Shown here piece after piece: positions 18,861 through 27,981 of a stretch of 64,000 nucleotides of DNA. The notes beneath the pieces were generated by a model. The model was given only the letters and a program-made list of their open reading frames with translations. It made no database searches and was not told the DNA's origin. Position numbers and translations under genes: made by a program. Where the stretch lies: the NCBI GenBank assembly GCA_029238255.1, contig JAQWGK010000050.1, forward strand, positions 248,001-312,000, in the 5' to 3' direction. Position 1 is the first letter of the stretch; every line of letters starts with the position of its first letter. The DNA comes from Porticoccaceae bacterium (GTDB taxonomy: Bacteria; Pseudomonadota; Gammaproteobacteria; Pseudomonadales; Porticoccaceae).

Positions 18861-19589
18861 ATGGCACAAGAAATGGTTAATGTTTTATGCATGAAGTGGG
18901 GAACCAAGTATTCAGGAGATTATGTAAATACCCTGTATTCGATGGTTGCCCGCAATATGAGCCGAGACTTTCGTTTTATCTGTCTAACTGAAGATGGCAG
19001 CGGTTTAAACGAGCATGTAGAAGTATTTCCGCTCCCTGAGCTCTCTGTTGATCTGGGTGGCCCCGAGCGCGGTTGGAACAAGTTGGCAGTTTTTGCCGAG
19101 AACCTCTACGACCTCAAGGGCAAAGTGCTCTGTCTGGATCTGGATTTAATTATTACCGGTAGCCTGGATGATCTATTTGATTACCCCGGTGAAGTGATGA
19201 TTATTAAAGACTGGATCAAAAAAGACGGCACCGGTAACTCATCGGTCTATCGTTTTGAAGTGGGTGCTCATCCTGAAGTACTTGCTGAATTTGAAAAATC
19301 TTTTGAACAAATTAAAAAGATCCATCGCAACGAACAGGAGTATCTGTCCGCGGCACTGATGGCGAAAAATGCACTGGTTTATTGGCCTGATAGCTGGTGT
19401 CGCAGCTTTAAGCGTCACTGCATCAAGCCCTTTTCACTGTTTATAGCCCGTGAAACAGAGATGCCTGTAGATACTCGTGTGCTAGTATTTCATGGTAAAC
19501 CCGATCCCCATGAGGCCATCGCCGGCGTAAGCGGTAAATGGTACCGTCGGTTTAAGCCGGCAAAGTGGGTAGCTGAACACTGGCATTAA
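18861..19589 (+). CDS. GT-A-fold glycosyltransferase-like protein
   Basis: The 242-residue protein resembles nucleotide-diphospho-sugar transferases of the GT8-like group. It begins VNVLCMKWGTKYSGDYVNTL. A GT-A metal-binding type segment, LCLDLDLIITGSLDDLFDY, lies near residues 92-110. It ends with VLVFHGKPDPHEAIAG, a conserved metal-site His region in GT8-like proteins. No signal peptide is visible, so it is probably cytoplasmic. It opens a block of surface-glycan genes between ilvE and waaA. The sugar donor and acceptor cannot be told from sequence. Confidence 0.7.
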   Translation: MAQEMVNVLCMKWGTKYSGDYVNTLYSMVARNMSRDFRFICLTEDGSGLNEHVEVFPLPELSVDLGGPERGWNKLAVFAENLYDLKGKVLCLDLDLIITGSLDDLFDYPGEVMIIKDWIKKDGTGNSSVYRFEVGAHPEVLAEFEKSFEQIKKIHRNEQEYLSAALMAKNALVYWPDSWCRSFKRHCIKPFSLFIARETEMPVDTRVLVFHGKPDPHEAIAGVSGKWYRRFKPAKWVAEHWH

Positions 19590-19641
19590 ATCTGAAAGGT
19601 TAAAATGCTAATGATTACCAGGAAGGTAAGGATTGTAGGAT

Positions 19642-20763
19642 ATGGATGTTCTGTTTATTTCAAAACATGGTTCCATGTACAGATACTTTCAGTATTTGAA
19701 ACGGAACCTAGATCTGCATTCGTCAGTCTTTGATTTCACCCCTAAATCTTATATAAAGCTCCATGCGCCTCCTCTTTCAGATGCTGAAATTAAAGCAGGC
19801 ACTGAATTCCATCTTCAGCGGAAAAAAGCCAAATATAATTTTCCTCAATGGCTTTGGCGCTTATTGGGATTCTATTATGAGGCTAAATTTAAGTTTTATT
19901 ACCGCCAATTTTCCGGGTTGATTCATGCTTGCAAACCCAAATCTATTGCCCTGTGGAATGGCCACAGGCTTCCAGAGCAGGCAATAAAAATCTTGGCGAA
20001 AAAATTAAATATCCCTGTAGTCCATTTTGAAAATGGTCTGTTACCCGATACCACGACCTTTGATTTGTCTGGTGTTAATGACGCTAATAGCCTGCCGAGG
20101 GATGCGCAGTTTTATAGGGAATACAAAAATGATAAGACTCTTATTGAGCGCGAGTTAGTGACCAGAAAGTTTCATCGTTCAAAAAAAGCTCATGCAAAAA
20201 ATAAAACCTTTTACGCAGCATTGCCTGAAAAATATATATTTGTCCCGTTTCAGGTGAAATTCGACAGTCAGATTTTATTGAATTCAAAAAATATAAAAAG
20301 CATGGTCGATCTGTATCAGTGGATTAATTTTGCCGAGCAAAACAGCGAGCAACCATTAAAATTTGTGATAAAAGAGCACCCCTCAGATCCACATAAATAC
20401 ACCGAGCTGTACAGTAAAAATCCAAATATAATTTTTAGTAACCGAGACACAAAAGAGCTGATAGAGAAAGCCGATGCAGTTATCACAGTAAATTCCAGTG
20501 TTGGTCTTGAATCCATACTTTTGCACAAGCGGGTGATTGTTCTTGGCGAGGCCTGTTACGGTATTGAGGGGCTGTGTCATCCGGTTAAGAGCGCCTCTGA
20601 TCTGTCTGAGGCGGTTAACCAATTGCCTTTATGGGAATTGGATATTGGGCTGATTGAAAATTTCCTCGCTTATCTAAAGAGCGAATACTGTGTCCCCACA
20701 TCTTGGCGAAATCCGGATAAACAGCATATTGATAGTTTGCACAAGAAATTTAAAAATATTTAA
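19642..20763 (+). CDS. KpsS/KpsC-like capsule polysaccharide transferase (GT-B, Kdo-transferase-like)
   Basis: The 373-residue protein carries features of the capsule polysaccharide biosynthesis family that includes KpsS and KpsC, some of which are beta-Kdo transferases. The diagnostic segment is FENGLLPDTTTFDLSGVN followed by NSLPRDAQFY (about 130-160). Later motifs are IKEHPSDPHKY (near 245) and ITVNSSVGLESILLHKRVIVLGEACYG (about 282-308), the usual GT-B C-terminal nucleotide-sugar site. The base composition is more AT-rich than in ilvE, which hints at transfer. It is the last gene of a rightward pair and converges with the GT25 gene across 24 bp. Whether it adds Kdo to lipid A core or to a capsule primer is not decided. 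Confidence 0.72.
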   Translation: MDVLFISKHGSMYRYFQYLKRNLDLHSSVFDFTPKSYIKLHAPPLSDAEIKAGTEFHLQRKKAKYNFPQWLWRLLGFYYEAKFKFYYRQFSGLIHACKPKSIALWNGHRLPEQAIKILAKKLNIPVVHFENGLLPDTTTFDLSGVNDANSLPRDAQFYREYKNDKTLIERELVTRKFHRSKKAHAKNKTFYAALPEKYIFVPFQVKFDSQILLNSKNIKSMVDLYQWINFAEQNSEQPLKFVIKEHPSDPHKYTELYSKNPNIIFSNRDTKELIEKADAVITVNSSVGLESILLHKRVIVLGEACYGIEGLCHPVKSASDLSEAVNQLPLWELDIGLIENFLAYLKSEYCVPTSWRNPDKQHIDSLHKKFKNI

Positions 20764-20787
20764 GCCTTATTAACGTTTGTGCCACGC

Positions 20788-21552
20788 TTATTTTTTCTTG
20801 TCAGCCAGCCCTACACGATTAATACTGTGACGGAGAATATTAAGTTCGTAGCTAAGGCGTAAGAGTGGCGTTTTAAAATTAGCGGCTAGTTTTTTGGTGT
20901 TTCTTCGCTTATCTCCCGCATCAATATCACTCTTAAGGCTAGACTCAGAATTTCCAATAGGACTTGGTTCGATACCCAGTACATTCCCTTGGTACTCCCA
21001 GTAAAATTGCAGATCATCATCTAGCGGACGGCCAAAATGGTCGCGGGTATTCAGTAGTTTAACTGCGCCTTCATAGGACACTAAGTAACCTGTAGCTCGA
21101 GAGGGGATTTTTTTATATTGGCAAAGCTTAAATTTATCACTCAGTCTTAGGGAGCTTGCAATTTTTTTTCGCTTGGGAGGAGTGCAGAGTTTAATAATAT
21201 CCCAAGGCTGTTTGTATGGTTCTATAAGGGGGAAAAGGTCAGGCAGGCACGCGTCTAATTCGGCATCATCTTCCAAGATAAGGCACATATCCAAGTTGTG
21301 GTCGACTATATGTTGCCAGCATTTCTTGTGACTCATATAGCAGCCAATCTCACCCAGGGAAAGTGGTCTTCGATAAATTTTACTGTTTAACGTTGGGCTG
21401 TAATGACGATCAATTTGACCCTGAGAAAGGGTAGAGCCATCAACTGCAGATATTCGAGTATAGGGCAACTCCACTGTTGATAAGCGACGATTTATTTCCG
21501 CCATTCGTTTTACTGAGCGACATAAATTTATCACGAGAACGCTAATTTCCAT
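20788..21552 (-). CDS. Glycosyltransferase family 25 (LPS/LOS biosynthesis)
   Basis: The 254-residue protein begins ISVLVINLCRSVKRMAEINRRL, the conserved opening of the GT25 family. It contains the signature RRPLSLGEIGCYMSHKKCW (about 60-80) and the DxD-like CLILEDDAELD (about 90-100). GT25 members transfer galactose or glucose onto lipooligosaccharide. The C terminus is basic. It is transcribed leftward, probably together with the sulfotransferase gene 171 bp upstream. Confidence 0.85.
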   Translation of the reverse strand: MEISVLVINLCRSVKRMAEINRRLSTVELPYTRISAVDGSTLSQGQIDRHYSPTLNSKIYRRPLSLGEIGCYMSHKKCWQHIVDHNLDMCLILEDDAELDACLPDLFPLIEPYKQPWDIIKLCTPPKRKKIASSLRLSDKFKLCQYKKIPSRATGYLVSYEGAVKLLNTRDHFGRPLDDDLQFYWEYQGNVLGIEPSPIGNSESSLKSDIDAGDKRRNTKKLAANFKTPLLRLSYELNILRHSINRVGLADKKK

Positions 21553-21723
21553 AAGCTTACCTGCTTTAAACGAAATTCCATTTACAGTGCATAATATAGC
21601 AAAGTATCGTGATATGTACTTAGGTGTGCTTTAGTGAAGGTTAAGTAATGCTTTGGTTTTTTATACGGCTTGAAATATTTGGTTTTACAGTCTGCGCCAA
21701 TGAGATACTTAGAAATCTATAAA

Positions 21724-22338
21724 TCAAAATTTGTAATTAAATAAATCTATATCTTTCTGAAACCATTTGCGGACTATTTCTGCAGTCGTATCATCGTAGT
21801 ATTCGGAATATTTTCCGCGATTTGAGGTTTTGATATGAGGCAGTTCTGCTGTTTTGTTAATGGTCTTGCAGAGCGTTGCAAAGTCTGCATTGAGCGTCTC
21901 AAATTTGCAGATATGATTTACTTTGATATTTCCCTGCTGATCTGAAATCCAATCGGTTTGTGGCTGAAACATTTTTGGCTTGTCATAGTAGGCTGGATTC
22001 TGCTCTTGGTAGCAGAGCTTTACCCATTGTTTAAACTCTATTTGAGCGTCTGCCAAACCAGTTTGATTGGTTTGAACCCGGTAGTGGTAATGGGAGACAA
22101 CCTTGTCCCAGGGGTTTCTCACCACCGCGAAAGAAAAACAGCTATCCCATTTTTTTTGTCCCAGTTGAGCGATTTTTTCAACTGCTGTCCTGTGTTCAAG
22201 AGGCATGCCCAGAGCCTTGCCGATACTGCTTCCACCGGTCTTATTTATATGGATAAAAATTATCCCTTTCCTAGCCGGTTGAATTACCTCACGAAGCTGT
22301 AATAGAAGCTTATTTGTCTTTTTCGATAGGTTAATCAT
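21724..22338 (-). CDS. Sulfotransferase family 2-type protein
   Basis: The 204-residue protein has the two PAPS-binding signatures of the carbohydrate sulfotransferase-2 type family. The 5'-phosphosulfate loop is FIHINKTGGSSIG (about 27-40), and the 3'-phosphate motif is VVRNPWDKVVSHYHYR (about 71-86). The C-terminal end is YYDDTAEIVRKWFQKDIDLFNYKF-like. It would transfer sulfate from PAPS to a sugar. It has no signal peptide. Its start is back to back with the second sulfotransferase gene, and the two are clearly paralogous. The acceptor is probably a product of the neighbouring glycosyltransferases, which is inference. Confidence 0.82.
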   Translation of the reverse strand: MINLSKKTNKLLLQLREVIQPARKGIIFIHINKTGGSSIGKALGMPLEHRTAVEKIAQLGQKKWDSCFSFAVVRNPWDKVVSHYHYRVQTNQTGLADAQIEFKQWVKLCYQEQNPAYYDKPKMFQPQTDWISDQQGNIKVNHICKFETLNADFATLCKTINKTAELPHIKTSNRGKYSEYYDDTTAEIVRKWFQKDIDLFNYKF

Positions 22339-22377
22339 GTGAGGATTTTTCCAATATTTTCTGGTATGTTACTGAGC

Positions 22378-23028
22378 ATGTTAGTTTCCAGTCAACAGAA
22401 GTTTCTATTCGTACATATCCCTAAATCAGCTGGGACAAGTGTGACTGCCGCCCTAAAAGAATTTAGTGATAAACCGGAAGAAGTTTGGATCAATCGGCTG
22501 CTGGCCAGAATAGGTATTAACGTCAACTGGGTTGGCCCCTTTCACTGGGTGCGCGGGCGAAAACATTCTACGGCTCGACAGATGCAAGTGATGTATTCGA
22601 ACTCGGTGTTTGATAATTATTACAAGTTTGCCTTTGTGCGAAACCCCTGGGCACTGTTGGTTTCTTACTACCATTACATTAAATCCAATCAGCACCATCA
22701 CCGAAGTAAAAAGATCAATAATATTGATAGTTTTGAGTCTTATATTCACTATGAGATCAAGCGCAACAAAATCAATCAGAGCCGTTTTGTTACCGATTCC
22801 TATGGCAATGACTTGGTCGACTTTGTGGGTCGCTTCGAATCTCTTGAGAATGATCTCAGCGTGATTCTTGAGCGAATCGGTGTTGAGGCTGAAATTCCCC
22901 ATTTCAACAGCTCAACACATACTGATTATCGTGACTATTACACGCCAGAGACGGCCAAGTTAGTTGCCTTCCATTGGGCTGAGGATATTCTTCGTTTTGG
23001 ATATACATTTGACGACGGCCGCAAATAG
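22378..23028 (+). CDS. Sulfotransferase family 2-type protein
   Basis: This is a second sulfotransferase, with the 5'-phosphosulfate loop FVHIPKSAGTSVTAAL near the N terminus, the 3'-phosphate motif FVRNPWALLVSYYHY, and a C-terminal YYTPETAKLVAFHWAEDI segment ending FGYTF. The ATG at 22378 (MLVSSQQKFLFVHIPK) is chosen because homologous proteins begin just before the PAPS loop. A GTG at 22339 and an ATG at 22366 are also in frame, and none has a clear ribosome binding site. With the GTG start the gene would directly abut the opposite sulfotransferase start. It lies 36 bp upstream of waaA. Confidence 0.82.
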   Translation: MLVSSQQKFLFVHIPKSAGTSVTAALKEFSDKPEEVWINRLLARIGINVNWVGPFHWVRGRKHSTARQMQVMYSNSVFDNYYKFAFVRNPWALLVSYYHYIKSNQHHHRSKKINNIDSFESYIHYEIKRNKINQSRFVTDSYGNDLVDFVGRFESLENDLSVILERIGVEAEIPHFNSSTHTDYRDYYTPETAKLVAFHWAEDILRFGYTFDDGRK

Positions 23029-23039
23029 CTAGCTATAAT
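23009..23039 (+). promoter_or_regulatory. Possible sigma-70 promoter for waaA
   Basis: TTGACG and TATAAT are separated by 19 bp, overlapping the 3' end of the sulfotransferase gene, with the waaA ATG 26 bp downstream. The spacer is longer than the ideal 17 bp, so this is tentative. It would let waaA, an essential gene, be expressed independently of the accessory block. Confidence 0.35.
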
Positions 23040-23064
23040 GAGCTGTTAATAACAGAGCTTATTT

Positions 23065-24354
23065 ATGAACCGCTTGTTTAGACTTATCTATTCGGTAATT
23101 TTTTACTTACTGACCCCTGTGATTATCGCGCGATTACTGTATCGAGCGATAAAGGCGCCGGCCTATAGGTCACGGTGGGCCGAGCGATTCGGCTGGGTGC
23201 CTTCAGTGACCAGCGACAGCGATTTTATATGGGTACACGCGGTATCTGTAGGTGAAACCCTCGCCGCTGTGCCATTGGTAAAAGCCCTGCAGGCAAAATA
23301 CCCGGATTACCGCTTAATAGTGACCTGCATGACTCCCACCGGATCAGAGCGGATAAAAGCGGCCTTTGGTGGCTCTGTGGATCACTGCTACGCCCCCTAT
23401 GATATGCCCGACTCTGTGGCGCGGTTTCTAAATCGGGTAAAGCCGAAAATATTAATTATTATGGAGACCGAGCTGTGGCCAAATACCATCGCCGCCTGCC
23501 ATAAACATAATATTCCAGTACTGTTGGCCAATGGTCGTCTGTCAGAAAAGTCTGCCAATGCCTATAAGCGCATTCAACCGTTGGTTCGATCTATGTTAGG
23601 GCAGATAACAGCAGTTGCCGCACAGCATCGAGATGATGGCGCACGCTTTAACGATCTTGGATTAGCGGAAAGCGCCCTGACCGTTACCGGTAATATCAAA
23701 TTTGATTTAAGTCTTAACCAAACTATTAAGCAAAACGCCCAGCGGCTTTTAAGGGATTGGCGCGGTGTTAGCGAGCGACCAATCCTGCTGGCCGCCAGTA
23801 CTCATCGCGGTGAAGATGAAATTATCCTCGATGCCTTTGGCCAACTAAAACAGCAGCTAAAAGGCACAATAGATAACCCATTACTGGTTTTGGTGCCCCG
23901 TCATCCGGAGCGCTTTAATCAGGTTGCAGAGCTGTGCTCAGCAGCCGATTTTAAGCTGGCAAGACGCAGTTTTGGGGATTCAGTGGAGGCTGCGGATATC
24001 TTGCTGGGCGACACCATGGGTGAACTGATGACCTTTTTTGGCGCCTGCGATATCGCCTTTGTCGGCGGCAGTCTGGTCGCCACAGGTGGGCACAATATGA
24101 TTGAGCCCGCCGCATGGGGAGTGCCGGTACTGACGGGCCCTCACCTGTTTAATTTCACCGAAGCGTCGCAGCTGCTTTTGGAAGGCAATGCTATGAAAGT
24201 CTGCCATAACGCAGACCAGTTAGCGGAACGTTGTGTTGAGCTATTTCAAGATCGCCAGCTGCGTAGCGAGATGGGCAGCGCAGCCCAGCGAATAGCCGAA
24301 GCTAACCGCGGTGCGCTGGAAAAATTACTGGCGTTGGTAGAGCGAACACTCTAA
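23065..24354 (+). CDS. waaA: 3-deoxy-D-manno-octulosonic acid (Kdo) transferase
   Basis: WaaA (KdtA) adds Kdo from CMP-Kdo to lipid IVA at the inner membrane. The 429-residue protein has an N-terminal membrane anchor (residues 5-25) and the conserved SRWAERFGW region with the catalytic Glu. It also shows DFIWVHAVSVGETLAAVPLV, PKILIIMETELWPNTI and the C-terminal GGSLVATGGHNMIEPAAWG nucleotide-sugar signature. The length is standard. It converges with tolC across 6 bp. Confidence 0.96.
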   Translation: MNRLFRLIYSVIFYLLTPVIIARLLYRAIKAPAYRSRWAERFGWVPSVTSDSDFIWVHAVSVGETLAAVPLVKALQAKYPDYRLIVTCMTPTGSERIKAAFGGSVDHCYAPYDMPDSVARFLNRVKPKILIIMETELWPNTIAACHKHNIPVLLANGRLSEKSANAYKRIQPLVRSMLGQITAVAAQHRDDGARFNDLGLAESALTVTGNIKFDLSLNQTIKQNAQRLLRDWRGVSERPILLAASTHRGEDEIILDAFGQLKQQLKGTIDNPLLVLVPRHPERFNQVAELCSAADFKLARRSFGDSVEAADILLGDTMGELMTFFGACDIAFVGGSLVATGGHNMIEPAAWGVPVLTGPHLFNFTEASQLLLEGNAMKVCHNADQLAERCVELFQDRQLRSEMGSAAQRIAEANRGALEKLLALVERTL

Positions 24355-24360
24355 TTATTC

Positions 24361-25728
24361 TTACTTAGCGATAACCCGTTGCGGATCAAGCCAAGCATTA
24401 AGCTGATAGACATCCTCTGGTGACAGCTGACCAGCCACCTCCTTAAGACGCATCATCGACAAAATATAATCATAGCGAGCATTGGAATAATTGCGGCGTG
24501 CCTGATAAACCGTACGCTGGGCTACCAGTACATCGACAATAGTTCTTGTTCCCACCTCATAGCCTGCCTGAGTTGCCTGCAGAGCGCTGTCTGCCGAAGT
24601 GATCGATTGTTTGCGCGCCTTTACTCGCGCCGTATTGGTCAGCACCAATTGATGCAGGGAGCGAGCGGCCTGAACCGTATTGCGCTTAGTGGCGATATAG
24701 CCTTCATCTGAGGCAATAGAGCGCTGCTTGGCCTGACGACGCTGGGCATCTACGGAGCCACCCATCCAAATTGGCATGGTTACGGAGATCACCACAGAGT
24801 GGCCATCCTGTTGAGACTCAAAGGGCGAGGTGTATCTGGTGCCATCCGTATCAGAATCGAAGTAATTAACGCGTCCGGAAACTTTCGGCAAGCGAGCGGC
24901 GGTGGCGGCCTTGGCACTGTTATAGGCGGCATCCTTACCTAATTTAGCGACCTTAAGTTGGAAATTATTGCCAATAGCAAAATCAACCCACTCCTGATTA
25001 CTCAGAGGTTCGGGATTAGTGGCTGCAAAGGTTTCGGTGAGGCCGGCCAGCACTTTATGGTTCTCGCCGGTTAGGACTTCCAGCCCCTCAAAGGCAATAT
25101 TTAAGGCGCCGCGTGCCTCAAGGCTATTTACCGCGGCATCGTCAAAAACTGCCTGAGCTTCGTGAACATCGGTAACTGGAAGCAGGCCCACTTCAAAACG
25201 CTCGCGAGTCTGCTCGAGCTGGCGCTGAATAGCACGCTCTTCGGCATCGCGAGTCTGCTGATTATCATAGGCGCGCAGGACATTAAAATAGGCTTCGCTG
25301 ACACGAATAATCAATGATTGCTGGTCGGCGGAAAACTGTGCCTGAGCGCTCTCGCTAAAGGCTTTTCCACTTTGAAAGCTGTACCAGGAGGGCATATCAA
25401 AAATGGCCTGATTAAGAGATAGGCCGTAAGAGGTCTCATCTGTATCAATTAGACCCGAGGTGCTAACAACAGACAGAGTGTCATCATTAATTTCTGTTTG
25501 TGTAAATTCGCCAGACACCGAAAGCTGAGGCAGTAAAGCTCCGCGAGCTATATTTTTATTTTCCCGGTCAGCATTAAAGCTGGCACGAGCCGCTCGGAGA
25601 ACTGGGTCATTTTGCAGTGCGCTCTCGTATATATCGGTCAGCGTATCGGCGAAACTTATTTGAGCTGCAATTTGCGGCACCAGAAACGCGAAAACAGAAA
25701 TAAACAATCTTTTTGAAACAGTTTGCAT
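24361..25728 (-). CDS. tolC: TolC-family outer membrane channel
   Basis: TolC forms the trimeric outer-membrane exit duct for type I secretion and multidrug efflux. The 455-residue protein has a signal peptide (cleaved after ISFA, about residue 27). It shows two OEP repeats starting LTDIYESALQNDPVLRAARASF and the characteristic second repeat with YEVGTRTIVDVLVAQRTVYQARRNY. It matches TolC rather than CusC/OprM lipoproteins, since there is no lipobox. In pseudomonads this gene is likewise divergent from nudF. The inner-membrane partner is not adjacent. Confidence 0.93.
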   Translation of the reverse strand: MQTVSKRLFISVFAFLVPQIAAQISFADTLTDIYESALQNDPVLRAARASFNADRENKNIARGALLPQLSVSGEFTQTEINDDTLSVVSTSGLIDTDETSYGLSLNQAIFDMPSWYSFQSGKAFSESAQAQFSADQQSLIIRVSEAYFNVLRAYDNQQTRDAEERAIQRQLEQTRERFEVGLLPVTDVHEAQAVFDDAAVNSLEARGALNIAFEGLEVLTGENHKVLAGLTETFAATNPEPLSNQEWVDFAIGNNFQLKVAKLGKDAAYNSAKAATAARLPKVSGRVNYFDSDTDGTRYTSPFESQQDGHSVVISVTMPIWMGGSVDAQRRQAKQRSIASDEGYIATKRNTVQAARSLHQLVLTNTARVKARKQSITSADSALQATQAGYEVGTRTIVDVLVAQRTVYQARRNYSNARYDYILSMMRLKEVAGQLSPEDVYQLNAWLDPQRVIAK

Positions 25729-25891
25729 ACAGCCTCCATTTATATGGGCTTTAGTTTAGCAGATTTATTTTTGCTGGCATGCTTTGTCATTGCTTTAGAA
25801 CAACCTTAAATAGACCGGCCAGTTTTAAACAGCTAACGGGCGGGCGAAATGATAAAATAATTTGTAAATAAACCCTTTGAGATTGACCGGT

Positions 25892-26530
25892 ATGGTTAAA
25901 AATCACAAATTTGGTCGTTCAGATTATCGAATAAAATCAACTGAGACCGTTTTTCAGGGCTTTTTTAAAATGACCCGTACGGTTTTAGAGCACCGTCTAT
26001 TTTCCGGCGGTTGGAGTCAGCCGATAAAGCGAGAGCTTTTTGAGCGCGGTGACGCAGTGGGTGTGCTTCTTTACGATCCAGCCAACCATCTGGTTGGGCT
26101 CGTTGAGCAATTTCGGGTCGGTGCTATGGGTGAGCAGCAGGGTCCATGGCAGTTTGAGGTGGTTGCCGGCATGATCCCGCCAGATCAGAATCCCGAGCAG
26201 GTGGCCATTCGAGAGTTGCAGGAAGAGGCCGGTGTAGAGGTAGAAAAGCTGATACCGATCTGCGACTATCTGGTAAGCGCCGGTGGTACAGATGAAAAGA
26301 TGCATATGTACTGCGGACTTCTCGACCTGACCGACAAAGGTGGAATTTATGGTCTTGAGGGAGAGTCAGAAGATATACTCTTTCACGTCTGGCCTTACGA
26401 TGAAGTTATGCAGGCATTTTCGGCGGGGCTTCTCAATAGCGCGGCCGTGACCGTATCCCTGCTCTGGCTTCAGTCACAGCTCGGGGGCAAACCCGGTGAA
26501 AATCACAGCGAATTGAGACCTGAGTCTTGA
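25892..26530 (+). CDS. nudF: ADP-ribose pyrophosphatase (Nudix hydrolase)
   Basis: NudF hydrolyses ADP-ribose to AMP and ribose-5-phosphate. The 212-residue protein holds a complete Nudix box, beginning GMIPPDQNPEQVAIRELQEE and continuing AGVEVEKL (about residues 93-120), with N-terminal GVLLYDPANHLVGLVEQFR. The ATG at 25892 (MVKNHKFGRSDY) is preferred over the TTG at 25877. It is the first gene of the conserved nudF-yqiB-cpdA-yqiA-parE run and is divergent from tolC across a 163-bp gap. Confidence 0.94.
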   Translation: MVKNHKFGRSDYRIKSTETVFQGFFKMTRTVLEHRLFSGGWSQPIKRELFERGDAVGVLLYDPANHLVGLVEQFRVGAMGEQQGPWQFEVVAGMIPPDQNPEQVAIRELQEEAGVEVEKLIPICDYLVSAGGTDEKMHMYCGLLDLTDKGGIYGLEGESEDILFHVWPYDEVMQAFSAGLLNSAAVTVSLLWLQSQLGGKPGENHSELRPES

Positions 26531-26596
26531 TTGCATAATTGCGGCAGCAAAACTAAAGCGAAAAGTTAACTACATCACGAAGAGAGAATAGAGACT

Positions 26597-27037
26597 TTGT
26601 CAGTATCCGAAATCAGACGCCAACGGCTGAATTTATCCCAATTGCACGCAGAGTGTGGACTCAATTATGTGCGCCTGTTGCGATTGATGCCAAGCCCAGT
26701 TGAGGTTGGCACCAGCATTCGAGTAGATTTTGCCAGTGGGCCGAACAGCGGCATGCTTCTGACAGTGGTAGAGGTGACAAAATATACCTATCTTTTAACG
26801 GTTGTGGCCGATGGTTCCAGACCCAGATGGTTGCCTGAGATCGAAGTAAAAGTGCGGGTCTATAACGACGCGAGAATGGCAGAAGTGATTGAGTGGTGCA
26901 GCGACAGAACGATTCCATGGCTGCTGTGTGAGAATTCAGGTATGCAGGCGCGGGATGAAAAGTGGCAGTGGAACAGGTTTTTAAGCGAACTTCTCGCCCA
27001 TGGCCTCAGTCGTGGCATGAGCAAAATAGAAGTTTAA
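26597..27037 (+). CDS. yqiB: DUF1249 (YqiB-family) protein
   Basis: This 146-residue protein is of the DUF1249/YqiB family, always found between nudF and cpdA and of unknown biochemical role. The region LNLSQLHAECGLNYVRLLRLMP and the WNRFLSELLAHGLSRGMS tail are typical. The start is TTG at 26597 behind a GAGAG sequence; the next ATG (residue 31) would remove the conserved N-terminal block. This makes it a rare-start gene. It is 14 bp upstream of cpdA. Confidence 0.88.
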   Translation: MSVSEIRRQRLNLSQLHAECGLNYVRLLRLMPSPVEVGTSIRVDFASGPNSGMLLTVVEVTKYTYLLTVVADGSRPRWLPEIEVKVRVYNDARMAEVIEWCSDRTIPWLLCENSGMQARDEKWQWNRFLSELLAHGLSRGMSKIEV

Positions 27038-27051
27038 TCTAGAGGGCTCTA

Positions 27052-27837
27052 ATGAGCACAGTCCGTATTATACAGATTACCGACCTGCATCTAGGGTCGG
27101 ATAAGAGCGAAACCCTCGGGGGTGTTACCACCTTCGAGAGTTTTCAGTCTGTGTTGCGCGCTACAGAACAGCAGGGGCATGGCGACAATCTACTACTGCT
27201 TACCGGTGATCTGGCCGGTCACTGCCAGCCCGAAGCCTACCAACTCTTAAATCAAACGCTTGCCGCAGCGGAAAAGCAGGCCATCTGGCTGCCGGGCAAT
27301 CACGATGATCTCGAGGCGATGAAAAGCAATCTCAACGATTACCCCTATCTGCGGATTTTTGAAACCGGCGGTTGGGGAATACTCTTGCTAGATAGCTCCA
27401 AACCCAATAGTCATGGCGGACACTTCTCTGAACAGGAGCTGATTTTTGCACAGCAGGGATTGGAGCAGCTAGCCGGCAAGCCAGTGCTGGTGGCCATGCA
27501 TCATTCCCCGGTACCGGTAAATTCTGCGTGGATCGACAGCCAGCAAATTGATAATCAGCAAAAGCTCTATCAGATACTGGAAGCTCAGGGCTCGGTCAAG
27601 GCCGTTATCACCGGTCATGTGCATCAGCATCACGACAGTCTCTGGGGTGAAATACCGGTTTACTCGACTCCTTCAAGCTGTGTTCAGTTTGAAAAGCACA
27701 GCGTTGATTTTGCCCTCTCCGATCAAGCACCGGGTTACCGCTGGTTGGAGCTGCACAGCGACGGCAGCCTGCAAACCGGCGTTGAATTTCTTACCGATTT
27801 CGCTCAGCGCTGCGATAGAGACTGCGTTGGTTATTAA
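27052..27837 (+). CDS. cpdA: 3',5'-cyclic AMP phosphodiesterase
   Basis: CpdA degrades cAMP to AMP and so lowers CRP activity. The 261-residue class III metallophosphoesterase shows all metal ligands: TDLHLG, LTGDLAGH, LPGNHDD, AMHHSPVPV and TGHVHQHHD. The length is standard. It follows yqiB by 14 bp. Its presence implies a cAMP-CRP system, consistent with the CRP-type site found at 62313-62328. Confidence 0.95.
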   Translation: MSTVRIIQITDLHLGSDKSETLGGVTTFESFQSVLRATEQQGHGDNLLLLTGDLAGHCQPEAYQLLNQTLAAAEKQAIWLPGNHDDLEAMKSNLNDYPYLRIFETGGWGILLLDSSKPNSHGGHFSEQELIFAQQGLEQLAGKPVLVAMHHSPVPVNSAWIDSQQIDNQQKLYQILEAQGSVKAVITGHVHQHHDSLWGEIPVYSTPSSCVQFEKHSVDFALSDQAPGYRWLELHSDGSLQTGVEFLTDFAQRCDRDCVGY

Positions 27838-27981
27838 AGCCTGATTTAGATTCTAAAAGCCTGTCTGCAAAGCTCTTTTGTGGGCCAGTTAATCTCTTGT
27901 AATCAATCCCCTATAGTCGCAATCCTTTGGCTATAATGTTGCCAACTTGAAAGCCGAAAAATTAAAAATAGATCGTTCTCT

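Noticed and set aside
18861-23028. A genomic island with integrase or attachment repeats
   Set aside because: Although the glycan block looks accessory, no integrase, transposase, tRNA or flanking direct repeat was found.
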